Source: Rhodoferax sp. U11-2br (GTDB taxonomy: Bacteria; Pseudomonadota; Gammaproteobacteria; Burkholderiales; Burkholderiaceae_C). From it: a DNA stretch of 64,000 bases. How positions within the stretch are numbered: the first letter of the stretch is position 1; every line of letters starts with the position of its first letter. Below the pieces are notes generated by a model. The model ran no database searches, had not been told where the DNA came from, and saw only the letters and a list, made by a program, of their open reading frames with translations. Of the stretch, positions 48,218-57,650 are shown piece by piece. The position numbers were made by a program, and so were the translations under genes. The stretch lies in assembly GCF_018619435.1 (NCBI RefSeq), contig NZ_JAHFZF010000002.1, positions 62,001 through 126,000 of the forward strand. Reading direction: 5' to 3'.

Positions 48218-48760
48218 ATGATGAAACCTGAGAACATCCTCATCCTGCCAGGTTGGCAGAACTCTGGCCCAGCGCACTGGCAAAGCCTGTGGCAGGCCCA
48301 GTTTGGCTACACCCGGGTGGAGCAGCACGACTGGATGCGCCCGCTGCGGGGTGACTGGATGGGCCGCCTGGAAGAGGTGTTGTTGTCGCTCGACGGCCCG
48401 GCCGTGCTGGTGGCGCACAGCCTGGGCTGCCAGTTGGTGGCAGCGTGGGCGGCGCACTCCAGCCACACCCGGCTGGTGAAGGCCGCGCTGCTGGTGGCGC
48501 CTGGTGATGCCGAGTGTGAAGAATTGCGCCCGGTGCTGAGCAGCTGGTCGCCGCTGGTGCTGAAAACCTTGCCATTTGCCAGCACCCTGGTGGCCAGCAG
48601 CGACGACCCGTATTGCAGCCCAGAGCGGTCCACCCAGTTTGCCAAGGCCTGGGGTTCCCGCCTGGTCAACATTGGCGCACGCGGTCACATCAATGCCGAA
48701 TCCGGCCTGGGTGCCTGGTCGGCCGGGCAGGCCCTGTTGCAAGAATTGACAAACATTTAA
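48218..48760 (+). CDS. RBBP9/YdeN-type serine hydrolase
   Basis: A 180-residue alpha/beta hydrolase. The family N-terminus ILPGWQNSGPAHWQSLW is followed by the nucleophile motif AHSLGC, acid residue region SSDDPYC and catalytic His in GARGHIN. Its substrate is unknown. Lies between parA and parB and is probably co-transcribed with them. Confidence 0.9.
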   Translation: MMKPENILILPGWQNSGPAHWQSLWQAQFGYTRVEQHDWMRPLRGDWMGRLEEVLLSLDGPAVLVAHSLGCQLVAAWAAHSSHTRLVKAALLVAPGDAECEELRPVLSSWSPLVLKTLPFASTLVASSDDPYCSPERSTQFAKAWGSRLVNIGARGHINAESGLGAWSAGQALLQELTNI

Positions 48761-48772
48761 AAAGGGACACAC

Positions 48773-49753
48773 ATGGTCACCAAAAAACCCAAAGGCCTGG
48801 GACGCGGGCTGGAAGCCTTGCTCGGTCCAACGGTCGACGAACTGCTCGGCACGGACGGCGTATCTTCGGCGGCTGCCAACAGTGGTCAGCCGTCCACCCT
48901 CTTGCTCAGCGACATGGTGCCCGGCCAATACCAGCCACGCACCCGCATGGACGAAGGCGCGTTGTATGAGCTGGCCGAGTCGATCAAGGCGCAAGGCATC
49001 ATGCAGCCGATCCTGGTGCGCCGCCTCAGTGATGCCGATGCGCAGCTCAAACGCAGCCAGATTGCGCCCGACATGCAAGGCGGCGCCGGGCGCCCGGTGT
49101 ACGAGATCATTGCCGGTGAGCGGCGGTTCCGCGCCGCCAAACTGGCTGGGCTGGAGAGTGTGCCGGTGCTGGTGCGCGACGTGCCGAACGAAGCCGCCGC
49201 CGCCATGGCGCTGATCGAGAACATGCAGCGTGAAGACCTCAACCCGCTCGAAGAAGCGCAAGGGTTGCAGCGCCTGATCAAGGAATTTGGCCTGACGCAC
49301 GAAACTGCGGCACAGGCGGTGGGCCGCTCACGCAGCGCCGCCAGCAACCTGCTGCGCCTGCTGAACCTGGCCGAGCCGGTGCAGACCATGCTGATGGCCG
49401 GTGACGTCGAGATGGGCCACGCCCGCGCCTTGTTGAGCCTGGACAAGGCCATGCAGATCACCGCTGCCAGCCAGATCGCCACCAAAAAAATGTCGGTGCG
49501 TGAGGCCGAAAGCCTGGTCAAAAAACTCGGCGCCGAGTTCTCGCTGGTGGCCAGCAAGCCCAAAAAAGAAAAGTCACGCGATTTAAAACGCGTGGAAGAA
49601 GAACTGTCCGACCTGCTGATGGCCGAGGTTGAAGTGCGTGTGAAAAAACGTGTCAAACGGGCAGGGCGGATGGAAGAGATGGGTGAACTCAGCATCTCTT
49701 TTGGCTCGCTTGACGAGCTCAATGGGCTGATCGAGAAACTGCAGAAGCTGTGA
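48773..49753 (+). CDS. parB: Chromosome partitioning protein ParB
   Basis: The CTP-dependent DNA clamp that loads at parS. The 326 residues begin with KKPKGLGRGLEALLG (ParA-contacting N-terminus); the nuclease-like domain has GERRFRAAKLAG and a central helix-turn-helix has VGRSRSAASNLLRLL. A C-terminal dimerisation domain ends the protein. The GERR arginine patch for CTP is intact. The four parS sites are 1.5-3.7 kb upstream. Confidence 0.96.
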   Translation: MVTKKPKGLGRGLEALLGPTVDELLGTDGVSSAAANSGQPSTLLLSDMVPGQYQPRTRMDEGALYELAESIKAQGIMQPILVRRLSDADAQLKRSQIAPDMQGGAGRPVYEIIAGERRFRAAKLAGLESVPVLVRDVPNEAAAAMALIENMQREDLNPLEEAQGLQRLIKEFGLTHETAAQAVGRSRSAASNLLRLLNLAEPVQTMLMAGDVEMGHARALLSLDKAMQITAASQIATKKMSVREAESLVKKLGAEFSLVASKPKKEKSRDLKRVEEELSDLLMAEVEVRVKKRVKRAGRMEEMGELSISFGSLDELNGLIEKLQKL

Positions 49754-49812
49754 TGTGAGCACCAGCTGGCTTGCTTGACCACGCCGATGTGTGATTCGGG
49801 AGCCCTGTTGCC

Positions 49813-50547
49813 ATGAGCCGCCTGTCCCGCCTCTGGCCCCTGCCTGCGGTCCTGACCTGGCTGGCCGCCTGGGGGCTGTTCACAAGCCTTTTACGCAGCG
49901 GCCTGAGCCCCTTGCTGGCCCTGGGCAGCGCCTGTGGTCTGGGCGTGGTCGCCAGCCTGCTGGGCAGCAGCTGGTGGCGGCGCCTGATGATTGGCCTGGG
50001 TTTCCCGCTGCTGCTGCTGGTGTCCGGCTCGGTGAGCCTGCCAGCCTGGGCCTGGTTGCTGCCGCTGCTGCTGCTGTTGTTGATTTACCCCCTTAACGCC
50101 TGGCGGGACGCGCCGCTGTTTCCAACCCCGATTTTTGCCTTAAAAGACCTTGCAGCCCATGCACCTCTTGGGCAGGGTGCTATGGTTCTGGATGCGGGTT
50201 GTGGTTTGGGTGATGGCCTCAAGGCGCTGCGTGTGGCCTACCCACAGGCGCAGCTTCATGGCATTGAATGGAGTTGGCCGCTACGGGGTCTGTGTGCGCT
50301 ACGCTGTCCGTGGGCCCGTGTGCGCCAGGGCGACATCTGGCAGGCCGATTGGTCAGCTTATGACCTGGTGTACCTGTTCCAGCGGCCCGAGAGCATGCCG
50401 CGTGCGGTGACCAAGGCTTTGGCCGAGTTGAAGCCAGACGCCTGGCTGGTGAGTCTGGAGTTTGAGGCCCTGGCTTTGCAGCCCCAGGCCTTTTTGCGGG
50501 CGCCGGACGGGCGCCCGGTGTGGCTCTACAAGCAGCCGTTTATTTGA
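49813..50547 (+). CDS. Membrane-anchored class I methyltransferase-like protein
   Basis: A 244-residue protein. Residues 1-95 are four hydrophobic helices rich in Leu and Trp. The rest is a small Rossmann-like SAM domain with MVLDAGCGLGDGLKAL (motif I, about 123-138) and LHGIEWSW. The acceptor substrate is unknown. Follows parB by 59 bp and overlaps the convergent usp gene end by 8 bp. Confidence 0.78.
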   Translation: MSRLSRLWPLPAVLTWLAAWGLFTSLLRSGLSPLLALGSACGLGVVASLLGSSWWRRLMIGLGFPLLLLVSGSVSLPAWAWLLPLLLLLLIYPLNAWRDAPLFPTPIFALKDLAAHAPLGQGAMVLDAGCGLGDGLKALRVAYPQAQLHGIEWSWPLRGLCALRCPWARVRQGDIWQADWSAYDLVYLFQRPESMPRAVTKALAELKPDAWLVSLEFEALALQPQAFLRAPDGRPVWLYKQPFI

Positions 50548-50968
50548 CCAGCAGCACCGGCACCGGCGAGAGGTGTACCACCTTGACGGTGACCGAGCCC
50601 ATGAACAGGCCCACCACGCTGCCAAAACCATGGGCGCCCATGATGATCTGGCTGCAGTGTTTTTCCTGGGCGAATTCGACAATGGTGGGAGCTGCCTCAC
50701 CGACCAGGATGTGGGAAGAAAAAGCCAGGCCGGCGGTGGTCAGTTTGGCCTTGGCCAGTGCCAGCGCCTGCTCCCCAGTTTCACGCTGGAAATCATCGAC
50801 CGTTTTGTCATCGATGAAGCGTGTCACGTTTGAGGGCAGCGCGGGCTGCACATTCACCAGGTAAATGTGCGGGCACTCTTTGAGGCTCGTGGCATCCACG
50901 ATGGCCTGTTTCACCGCACGTGTCGATGGTTCTGAGCCATCGACGGCGATCAGATGGGAAGTGGTCAT
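50540..50968 (-). CDS. Universal stress protein, UspA family
   Basis: A single-domain protein of 142 residues. It begins with LIAVDGSEPSTRAVKQA and ends with the ATP-binding glycine loop GAHGFGSVVGLFMGSVTVKV followed by SPVPVLLVK. Such proteins bind ATP or AMP and act in stress and anoxia tolerance. Lies 55 bp after a TerC gene and near a TerC-UspA fusion. Confidence 0.92.
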   Translation of the reverse strand: MTTSHLIAVDGSEPSTRAVKQAIVDATSLKECPHIYLVNVQPALPSNVTRFIDDKTVDDFQRETGEQALALAKAKLTTAGLAFSSHILVGEAAPTIVEFAQEKHCSQIIMGAHGFGSVVGLFMGSVTVKVVHLSPVPVLLVK

Positions 50969-51023
50969 GGTTTGTCTCCTTCAGGGGTTCTTTGACTGCA
51001 GGTGACGCCGACGACACCCGGTT

Positions 51024-51716
51024 TCAGGTGGACGCCAGTGATTGTGCAGCCTTGCGTTTTTGCATGGTACGTCCGATGCCGATCACCAACGCGGCACCAC
51101 ACGCAGCAGCGGCGTAATGCAGCCAATGGTTGTGTTCCATCAGGCCTTTGAGTGCCACGTCGCTGGCCAGGGTTTCACCACCGACCCAGCCAATCAGCGC
51201 GGCACCCAGGGTCACGATGATCGGGAAACGTTCCATCAGCTTGATCATCAGCGTGCTGCCAAACACCACCAGCGGGATGCTGATGGCCAGACCAATAATG
51301 AGCAGCGCGGTGCTGCCCTGGGCAGCGGCGGCCACCGCAATGACGTTGTCCAGGCTCATCACGATGTCGGCAATCAGGATGGTGCGGATCGCCGTCATCA
51401 GACTGCCGCTGGCCTTGACGGCGTCATCACCGTGTTCATCGTCACCCAGCAACTGCAGGCCGATCCACAGCAACAACAAGCCACCCACAATTTGCAGGTA
51501 GGGCAGTTTCAGCAACTGCACCGCAACCACGGTCAGCAGGACACGCAAGACCACCGCTGCCCCGGCACCAAACAGAACCGCCTTCTTTTGTTGTTCCACC
51601 GGTACGGCACGTGCCGCCAGGGCAATCACCACCGCGTTGTCACCTGACAGGATGATGTTGATCCAAATGATTTTGATCAGGTTGATCCAGAAATCCGCAC
51701 TTTGCAGCAATTCCAT
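51024..51716 (-). CDS. TerC-family membrane protein
   Basis: A 230-residue protein with about seven helices. Family signatures are SGDNAVVIALAARAVP (about 24-39) and DIVMSLDNVIAVAAAA (about 117-132), whose acidic residues lie in the membrane. Relatives include Mn2+ exporters (Alx, MeeF-type) and tellurite-linked TerC. The leader was checked for a yybP-ykoY manganese riboswitch and none was seen. The following usp gene may be co-transcribed. Confidence 0.9.
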   Translation of the reverse strand: MELLQSADFWINLIKIIWINIILSGDNAVVIALAARAVPVEQQKKAVLFGAGAAVVLRVLLTVVAVQLLKLPYLQIVGGLLLLWIGLQLLGDDEHGDDAVKASGSLMTAIRTILIADIVMSLDNVIAVAAAAQGSTALLIIGLAISIPLVVFGSTLMIKLMERFPIIVTLGAALIGWVGGETLASDVALKGLMEHNHWLHYAAAACGAALVIGIGRTMQKRKAAQSLAST

Positions 51717-51940
51717 CTGCTTATCTCCAAGTTTGAGCCTACCAACATAAATAGGCGCCTATTGTCGCAGGATAAAACGCTGTTTCAAATTTTTAAAATC
51801 GCGTGAAAATTTTCCTGAATGCCGGACTGAACCATAACCGAGCGTCCCGAGGTCGCGGGTGGCTCACGCCTTTGAACCACAAAGTTGGGCGTGAAACTGC
51901 CGAGGGCAGACGATGGCAGGCAGGAAGCGGTTTTTTGCAC

Positions 51941-53212
51941 CTAGTCGGCCATTGCCAACAGGGTCAGACCAATCAGACCTGCGATACCGGCTGGCAGGGC
52001 AAAACGCTCTGCCGTTGACACCGCATCACCCGGGATCAATTCGACCGGCACCGTGGTCAACTCCACCACACGGTTGGTCACGGATGTTTCAAGCATGCGT
52101 GTGAGCGAGTCTTTGCGGGAGGTCGCCATCACAATCAGATCACAGCCCAGGCGCCTCGCCGTTTCCGTGATCACGTCGGCCTTTTGCCCCACTTCCATGT
52201 GGATGCTGTAGCGCACGTTGGCCGCATCCAGCAGCTCGCAGATCGGTTTCAGCGCCTTTTCCGACTCCGTCTGGTGGTAACTGTCGCGAATCTTGTGGCT
52301 GACAAAACGGCCTACCTTCTTGGAAAACGGATGCTGGACGTTGAGTAAATGGATGTCCATCGCCCCGTTCTTGCGACATGCGTTGATCACATGCTGCGCG
52401 GCGTGATGCGCGTTGTGGGAGCCATCTACTGGAACAAGGATCTTCTCCATGACGCTTTCTCCTTCGCAGTGGGTTGACGATGACAAGTGTTCAAGTCGGC
52501 TCTTCTTCCAACAGGCCAATCTGGCGCTGATGCGAGATTCCAGGCGATGGTGGTTCGCCACAAACCCTGTCCACAAAACCCCAAACATGGTGGTGATGTA
52601 GATCAGCGGCACGGTGAACGGGTAGGCCGACAGTGCCTCCTGGAGCATCGGCTCGGAGGTCATCATCTTGGCCGCCGTGAACGCCAGCACACCCGCACCG
52701 ACGTACACCAGGGAGGGATGCCGTTCAATGTATGTCAGCAGGATGCTGCTGCCCCAGAGCAGGATCGGGATGCTGATCAGCAAACCGAGAATCACCAGGG
52801 CAAAACTTCCATGCGCGGCCCCGGCAACACCAAGCACGTTGTCCATCCCCATGACCAGGTCGGCCACCACGATGGTTCGGATCGCAGCCCAAAAGGTTGA
52901 GGCCCCCTTGATGTGGCTGAGATCCCCTTTGTCGGGCTCAGGCATCAGCAACTTGTGGGCAATCCAGACCAGCATCGCACCGCCCAGGAATAGCAGCCCT
53001 GGAAACTGCAGCAGCCACACCACAACCAAGGTCAGCAGGCTGCGGATGATGACCGCACCCACGGCCCCGAAGACCATGGCCTTGCGCTGGAGGTGACGCG
53101 GCACATTGCGCGCGGCCAGTGCAATCACAATGGCGTTGTCACCGGCCAAGACCAGATCAATTGTCACGATGGCGAGCAGGGCGGTTGCAAATTCAAGGCT
53201 GAAGATGTCCAT
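51941..53212 (-). CDS. TerC-UspA fusion protein
   Basis: A 423-residue protein. Residues 1-220 are a TerC membrane domain (AGDNAIVIALAARNVP; DLVMGMDNVLGVAGAA). Residues 255-400 are a UspA domain (MEKILVPVDGSHNAHHAA) with a degenerate ATP loop, MATSRKDSLTRMLETSVTNR, followed by a final hydrophobic stretch (about 406-421). At the junction, an in-frame ATG at 52450 has AAGGAG 7-8 bp upstream, so a separate UspA product could also be made. The linker looks like former intergenic DNA. Divergent from the NhaR-like gene. The 150 bp after the stop contain a hairpin but no U-run. Confidence 0.82.
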   Translation of the reverse strand: MDIFSLEFATALLAIVTIDLVLAGDNAIVIALAARNVPRHLQRKAMVFGAVGAVIIRSLLTLVVVWLLQFPGLLFLGGAMLVWIAHKLLMPEPDKGDLSHIKGASTFWAAIRTIVVADLVMGMDNVLGVAGAAHGSFALVILGLLISIPILLWGSSILLTYIERHPSLVYVGAGVLAFTAAKMMTSEPMLQEALSAYPFTVPLIYITTMFGVLWTGFVANHHRLESRISARLACWKKSRLEHLSSSTHCEGESVMEKILVPVDGSHNAHHAAQHVINACRKNGAMDIHLLNVQHPFSKKVGRFVSHKIRDSYHQTESEKALKPICELLDAANVRYSIHMEVGQKADVITETARRLGCDLIVMATSRKDSLTRMLETSVTNRVVELTTVPVELIPGDAVSTAERFALPAGIAGLIGLTLLAMAD

Positions 53213-53389
53213 TTCTCACACTTTCCAGGCCAGCCTGTTGTCTGGCCAAACCAATCCGTTGCAAGGCACCGCATGACGGGGTTCAACGCGCTTGCTGTTT
53301 CTGTGGAAGGACAGTCTAGGCGGCCACAAAGAATCTGACAAATCGGATATTTTTGTATTTATCATCAGTTTTTTGGATGCTTTTGGGTC

Positions 53390-54304
53390 ATGAGCAACCT
53401 CAACTACAAACACCTGCGCTACTTCTGGGCGGTCGCCAAGTCAGGCGCCATCGTTCGGGCCAGTGAGCAGTTGCACCTGACACCCCAGGCCATCAGTGGG
53501 CAACTGGGCGAGTTTGAGGCAAGCCTGGGTGTGGCGCTGTTCCGCCATGTGGGTCGCGGGCTGGAGCTGACCGAAGCAGGTCGGCGCATCTTTCACTACG
53601 CCGATGAAATTTTTGCGCTGGGCGACGAGTTGCTCGGCGCCGCGCAGGAGCAACCTGCACCGCCCGCCTTCAAGGTAGGTATTGCCGATTCGGTAGCCAA
53701 ATCGGTCGCTTACCACCTGGTTGAACCGGCCCTGCACCTGTCTGAGCCCGTGCGTCTGGTGTGTCGGGAAGGTCGGCTTGACGCCCTGCTGGCAGAGCTG
53801 GCCATCCAGCGCCTGGACATGGTGATCGCCGACCGCCCCATGCCAAGCAATCTCAAGGTGCGAGCGTTCAACCATATTTTGGGAGAAAGCCACATGACCC
53901 TGTTTGGCGCACCTGCGCTGACCCAACATCTGCAGAAACCCTTTCCCGAGTTCCTGAATGGCGCGCCGTTTCTGATGCCCGGAGAAGATGCTGCGATCAG
54001 GTCGAGGCTCGAACAATGGCTGGAGTCTCAGCGTCTGCACCCGCGCATTGTGGGCGAGTTCGACGACAGCGCGCTGCTCAAGGCATTTGGACAAGCTGGT
54101 GTGGGCTTTTTTGTGGGCCCCTCTGCGATTGCCGACTACATCAGCGGGCAGTTTTCAGTGGATGCGCTCGGTGTCATTGACGCGATCAGCGAACAGGTGT
54201 TTGCGATCACCACCGAGCGCAAGCTGACCCACCCAGCGGTTGTTGCCATCCGCGATGCGGCGCGCAACGACGTGTTTGGTGTGGTTCCCCAAAGCGCCAC
54301 ATGA
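53390..54304 (+). CDS. nhaR: LysR-family regulator, NhaR-like
   Basis: A 304-residue regulator. The helix-turn-helix region NYKHLRYFWAVAKSGAIVRA and LHLTPQAISGQLGEFEASLG, followed by GRGLELTEAGR, tracks E. coli NhaR rather than general LysR proteins, and GEFDDSALLKAFGQA matches GEFDDAALMKAFG in the effector domain. NhaR activates nhaA in response to Na+. No antiporter gene is next to it; it is divergent from the TerC-UspA gene, which may be its target here. Symbol by similarity only. Confidence 0.82.
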   Translation: MSNLNYKHLRYFWAVAKSGAIVRASEQLHLTPQAISGQLGEFEASLGVALFRHVGRGLELTEAGRRIFHYADEIFALGDELLGAAQEQPAPPAFKVGIADSVAKSVAYHLVEPALHLSEPVRLVCREGRLDALLAELAIQRLDMVIADRPMPSNLKVRAFNHILGESHMTLFGAPALTQHLQKPFPEFLNGAPFLMPGEDAAIRSRLEQWLESQRLHPRIVGEFDDSALLKAFGQAGVGFFVGPSAIADYISGQFSVDALGVIDAISEQVFAITTERKLTHPAVVAIRDAARNDVFGVVPQSAT

Positions 54305-54343
54305 GCTGATGTTCCGGCCAGGTGCACCCTGGCAGATCCGAGA

Positions 54344-54390
54344 GAAAATGGCTCTTGGCCCTTTACCAATAAGGCTCAGTAGCTATACTA
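54344..54390 (+). repeat. Intergenic palindrome, copy 7 (diverged)
   Basis: AAAATGGCTCTTGGCCCTTT, ACCAATAAGGCTCAG and tail TAGCTATACTAATC, between convergent nhaR and sorC-type genes. Confidence 0.72.
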
Positions 54391-54418
54391 ATCGATGAAA
54401 TTAACCAGTTTCCGGGGG

Positions 54419-55411
54419 TTACAAGCTGTCCACCAGGGCCTGTGCCGCCCGTTCGTCGGTGACCAGCATGGTGGCGTGCCGGCCCTGCAGCGCCGCACGG
54501 ATGGCGGGAGCTTTGGCCACACCACCGGTGACACAGATGCGCATCGGGATGCGGTCAATCTCATCAAGCGTCAGGCCAATCATGCGTTCATCCAGCGGCC
54601 CGAGGATGGGTTGGCCTGCCGCATTGAAATATCGCCCGGCAATCACTCCCACCGCACCTTGGGCCAGATACGGTTGTATCGCGTCGGGGGTGACCGCGCC
54701 TGAAGCAAAAATGGTGCTGTCGCGCCCCACATGGCCCAGGCCGAAGACGATCTTGGTGCAGGTTTGCAGCAGTTCGAGCTGCGGGATCAACGCAGGCTCT
54801 TTGTAGAGCAACTCGCGGATCTCGGCGCGCGACACCAGCGCAGGCGCATGCAGGTTGATACAGCGGGCGCCAAAACGGTCGGCGATGTTGGAGGTGCACA
54901 ACTCGGGTGAGAACTCGAAGGTGGCCAGCATGCTGCCGGTGATCTGGATCACCGACAGCCCGGGCACCCGTTGCGGCGAGATTGCCTGCGACAGTGCCAG
55001 CACCGTGCGGCCCCAGGAGACACCCAGCATGTCGCCGGTTTTCACCAGGCTGGACAACAGCTGCGCTCCGGCCTCACCCAGGCGTACCTCGGCCGGGCGG
55101 CGGCCCTGGTCGTCGGGGATGACGATACAACGCTCCAGCCCATAGTGCTGGCTCAGGCGCTGGGCCAGCCGCATGGCGGTGTAGTGTTCGCTGTCCAGGG
55201 TGATCTTGACCACCCCCAGGCGGCGGGCTTCGTGCAGGTAATTGATGACCGAGGCGCGCGACACACCGAGCACCTCGGCAATGTCGCTTTGGGTCAGCTG
55301 GTCTTCGTAATACAGCCACGCGGCCGACAACAGCGGGTCCAGGTTGGGGGCATTGGTACCGGCCACCCCTTTGCCACTTTGGGCTGGTTTGGGCGTTTTG
55401 GATGTACTCAT
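54419..55411 (-). CDS. SorC/DeoR-family sugar-binding transcriptional regulator
   Basis: A 330-residue regulator. The N-terminal helix-turn-helix is LTQSDIAEVLGVSRASVINY (about 39-58). The C-terminal NagB-like effector domain has LGVSWGRTVLALSQ, a GLGHVGRDS phosphate-binding loop and CVTGGVAKAPAI near the end. SorC proteins sense phosphorylated sugars. It is divergent from the aldolase-mtnKA operon, with a palindrome in the shared region, so it very likely controls that operon. Confidence 0.9.
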   Translation of the reverse strand: MSTSKTPKPAQSGKGVAGTNAPNLDPLLSAAWLYYEDQLTQSDIAEVLGVSRASVINYLHEARRLGVVKITLDSEHYTAMRLAQRLSQHYGLERCIVIPDDQGRRPAEVRLGEAGAQLLSSLVKTGDMLGVSWGRTVLALSQAISPQRVPGLSVIQITGSMLATFEFSPELCTSNIADRFGARCINLHAPALVSRAEIRELLYKEPALIPQLELLQTCTKIVFGLGHVGRDSTIFASGAVTPDAIQPYLAQGAVGVIAGRYFNAAGQPILGPLDERMIGLTLDEIDRIPMRICVTGGVAKAPAIRAALQGRHATMLVTDERAAQALVDSL

Positions 55412-55493
55412 GTGGGGGTCCTTTGTGGCGCGACCAGTGAGGGGGAGATCGGCTGGGTCCGGATGTCAGTTCGGACAAATGAAATGGGCTGAT

Positions 55494-55518
55494 AACATAT
55501 GTCATTGAGACATTTGTT
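55494..55518. promoter_or_regulatory. Palindromic operator candidate for the SorC regulator
   Basis: AACATATGTC (55494-55503) and GACATTTGTT (55509-55518) form an inverted repeat with one mismatch and a 5-bp spacer, 42 bp upstream of the aldolase start. A further GACAAATG half-like element lies near 55474. Confidence 0.6.
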
Positions 55519-55559
55519 AAAAATCAGCGACTTATGTTACTTGTTTTTTGAAAGCTTGT

Positions 55560-57629
55560 ATGAACAGTTTGTGGAGTGATGTCGACGCGGCGGCCTATGT
55601 TGCGAAATATGCCACAGACCAGGTGCCGGCAGCCCTGGCCTTGCGCACCTATTCGGCGCGTTTGTTGGGTGCCAATCCCAAACTGGTCTTGCATGGCGGT
55701 GGCAACACCTCGGTCAAGCTGACGATGACAGACGTGCTGGGTCAGCCGGTGCGGGTGCTGTGTGTCAAGGGCAGCGGCTGGGACCTGGCCAGCATCGAGC
55801 CTGCCGGTCACCCCGCGGTGCGCATGGACAGCCTGCACCAACTGCGCCAGCTTGATCGTTTGTCTGACGAGGACATGGTCAACGCCTTGCGCACCAACCT
55901 GCTCGACAGCAGCGCACCCACACCTTCGGTGGAGGCGTTGCTGCATGCCTATGTGCCCTACACATTCATCGACCACACCCACGCAGTGGCCGCGCTGGTG
56001 ATTGCCGACCAGCCTGACAGTGAGGCCCTGTGCCACGAGATCTACGGCGACGAACTGATCTGGATCCCGTATGTGATGCCGGGTTTTGCACTGGCCCAGG
56101 TGGTGGCCCGTGCCTGTGAGGCCCGCCCCGACGCCAAAGGTCTGCTGCTGGCCAAACACGGCCTGTTCAGTTTTGGCGACAGCGCCCGCCAGTCCTACGA
56201 ACGCATGATCGACTTTGTGAGCCGCGCCGAGGTCTTCATTGCCGCGCGCAAGGCCAGCCGCGGGGGTACTTCGGCACCGGTCGGTGCCGTGGTGTCGGAC
56301 CCATTGGCCAGCCTGGCCGAGGTGGCGCCCCACCTGCGCGCGGCGCTGGCCAACATCGCGCCCGCCAATGCCCCGCAGCACTGGCTGCTGGACCTGCGTG
56401 CCGACGCCCTGGCGCTGGACTTTGCCAACGGGCTGGGGCAGACCGAGGTGGCCCAGCGCGGAGTGGCCACCCCGGACCATGTGATCCGTATGAAAAACCG
56501 CCCGCTGGTGCTGCAGGCCCCGTTGGCGGGCCAGCTGGACGACTGGGTCCGTGACACCCAGGCCCGGCTGGCCACGTTTGTGAGCGACTACCACGCTTAT
56601 TTTGAGCAACACAACACCCGCGTGGGCGGCAGCAAAACAGAGCTGGACCCTTTGCCGCGTGTCATTGTCATCCCGCAGCTGGGTCTGGTGGCGCTGGGCA
56701 AAACCGCGGCCGAGGCGGCGGTGAACGCCGATGTGATGGCCTCGTGGATGGAGGTGGTCACCGAGGCGCAGGCCTGTGGTCGCTACGAGCCGGTGTCGCC
56801 CGCCGATGCGTTTGACCTCGAATACTGGTCGCTGGAGCAAGCCAAACTGGGCAAAACGGCGGCCAAGCCACTGCAAGGCCGGGTGGTGGTGGTCACCGGT
56901 GCCGGCAGTGGTATTGGTGCCGCCACCGCGCGTGCTTTTGCCGCACAAGGGGCGGAGGTAGCGCTTCTGGATGTGGATGGTGCTGCCGCCCAGGCCGTGG
57001 CCAAGAGCATCGGACGCTGGGCCTTGGCCTTGCACTGTGATGTGACCGATGCCGAGTCGGTGCGCTTGGCCTTTGCGGCGGTGGTGCAGCGTTTTGGCGG
57101 GGTCGACATTCTGGTCTCCAACGCGGGGGTGGCGTTGGGCGGTGGCATGCTAAATCTGCCTGTGGATGCCTTGCGCCAGAGTTTTGAGGTGAACTTTTTT
57201 GCTCACCAGCTGGTGGCGCAAGCGGCGGTGGGCATCCTGCAAAAGCAGCGCCTGGGCGGTGTGTTGTTGTTCAATGTGTCCAAGCAGGCGGTCAACCCCG
57301 GCCCCGATTTTGGTGCCTATGGCACCTCCAAGGCGGCTTTGCTGGCCCTGGTGCGGCAATACGCACTGGAGCATGGCAAGGACGGCATCCGCGTCAATGC
57401 GGTGAATGCCGACCGCATCCGCTCCGGCCTGCTCAACGACCAGACCATCACCGCCCGCGCCAAGGCACGTGGCCTGAGTGAGGCGGACTACATGGGCGGC
57501 AACCTGCTGGGCCAGGAAGTCACCGCACAGGACGTGGCCGATGCGTTTGTGCTGTCGGTCCAGTTGAAGAAAACCACCGGCAATATCATCACGGTGGACG
57601 GTGGCAACGTGGCGGCCATGTTGCGATAA
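55560..57629 (+). CDS. Class II aldolase / short-chain dehydrogenase fusion (RhaD-SDR type)
   Basis: A 689-residue two-domain enzyme. Residues 1-425 are a class II aldolase/adducin domain with HGGGNTSVK, zinc ligands in FIDHTHA and a third His in LLAKHGLFSFG. Residues about 440-689 are an NAD(P)-dependent SDR with VVTGAGSGIGAAT, the NAG motif in SNAGVA, Ser in FNVSKQAV and YGTSK. The same architecture in rhamnose users splits rhamnulose-1-P into DHAP and lactaldehyde and then oxidises the aldehyde. Here mtnK and mtnA follow, so the substrate is inferred to be 5-methylthioribulose-1-P or 5-deoxyribulose-1-P. ATG at 55560 is preferred to the TTG at 55548. Confidence 0.9.
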   Translation: MNSLWSDVDAAAYVAKYATDQVPAALALRTYSARLLGANPKLVLHGGGNTSVKLTMTDVLGQPVRVLCVKGSGWDLASIEPAGHPAVRMDSLHQLRQLDRLSDEDMVNALRTNLLDSSAPTPSVEALLHAYVPYTFIDHTHAVAALVIADQPDSEALCHEIYGDELIWIPYVMPGFALAQVVARACEARPDAKGLLLAKHGLFSFGDSARQSYERMIDFVSRAEVFIAARKASRGGTSAPVGAVVSDPLASLAEVAPHLRAALANIAPANAPQHWLLDLRADALALDFANGLGQTEVAQRGVATPDHVIRMKNRPLVLQAPLAGQLDDWVRDTQARLATFVSDYHAYFEQHNTRVGGSKTELDPLPRVIVIPQLGLVALGKTAAEAAVNADVMASWMEVVTEAQACGRYEPVSPADAFDLEYWSLEQAKLGKTAAKPLQGRVVVVTGAGSGIGAATARAFAAQGAEVALLDVDGAAAQAVAKSIGRWALALHCDVTDAESVRLAFAAVVQRFGGVDILVSNAGVALGGGMLNLPVDALRQSFEVNFFAHQLVAQAAVGILQKQRLGGVLLFNVSKQAVNPGPDFGAYGTSKAALLALVRQYALEHGKDGIRVNAVNADRIRSGLLNDQTITARAKARGLSEADYMGGNLLGQEVTAQDVADAFVLSVQLKKTTGNIITVDGGNVAAMLR

Positions 57630-57650
57630 GAACGTCTGGCACCACACACC

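Noticed and set aside
51717..51940. Possible yybP-ykoY manganese riboswitch before the TerC gene
   Set aside because: TerC genes often have one, so the region was read on the minus strand, but the conserved blocks of the class are not present. Only a TCACGCC/GGCGTGA hairpin is seen.
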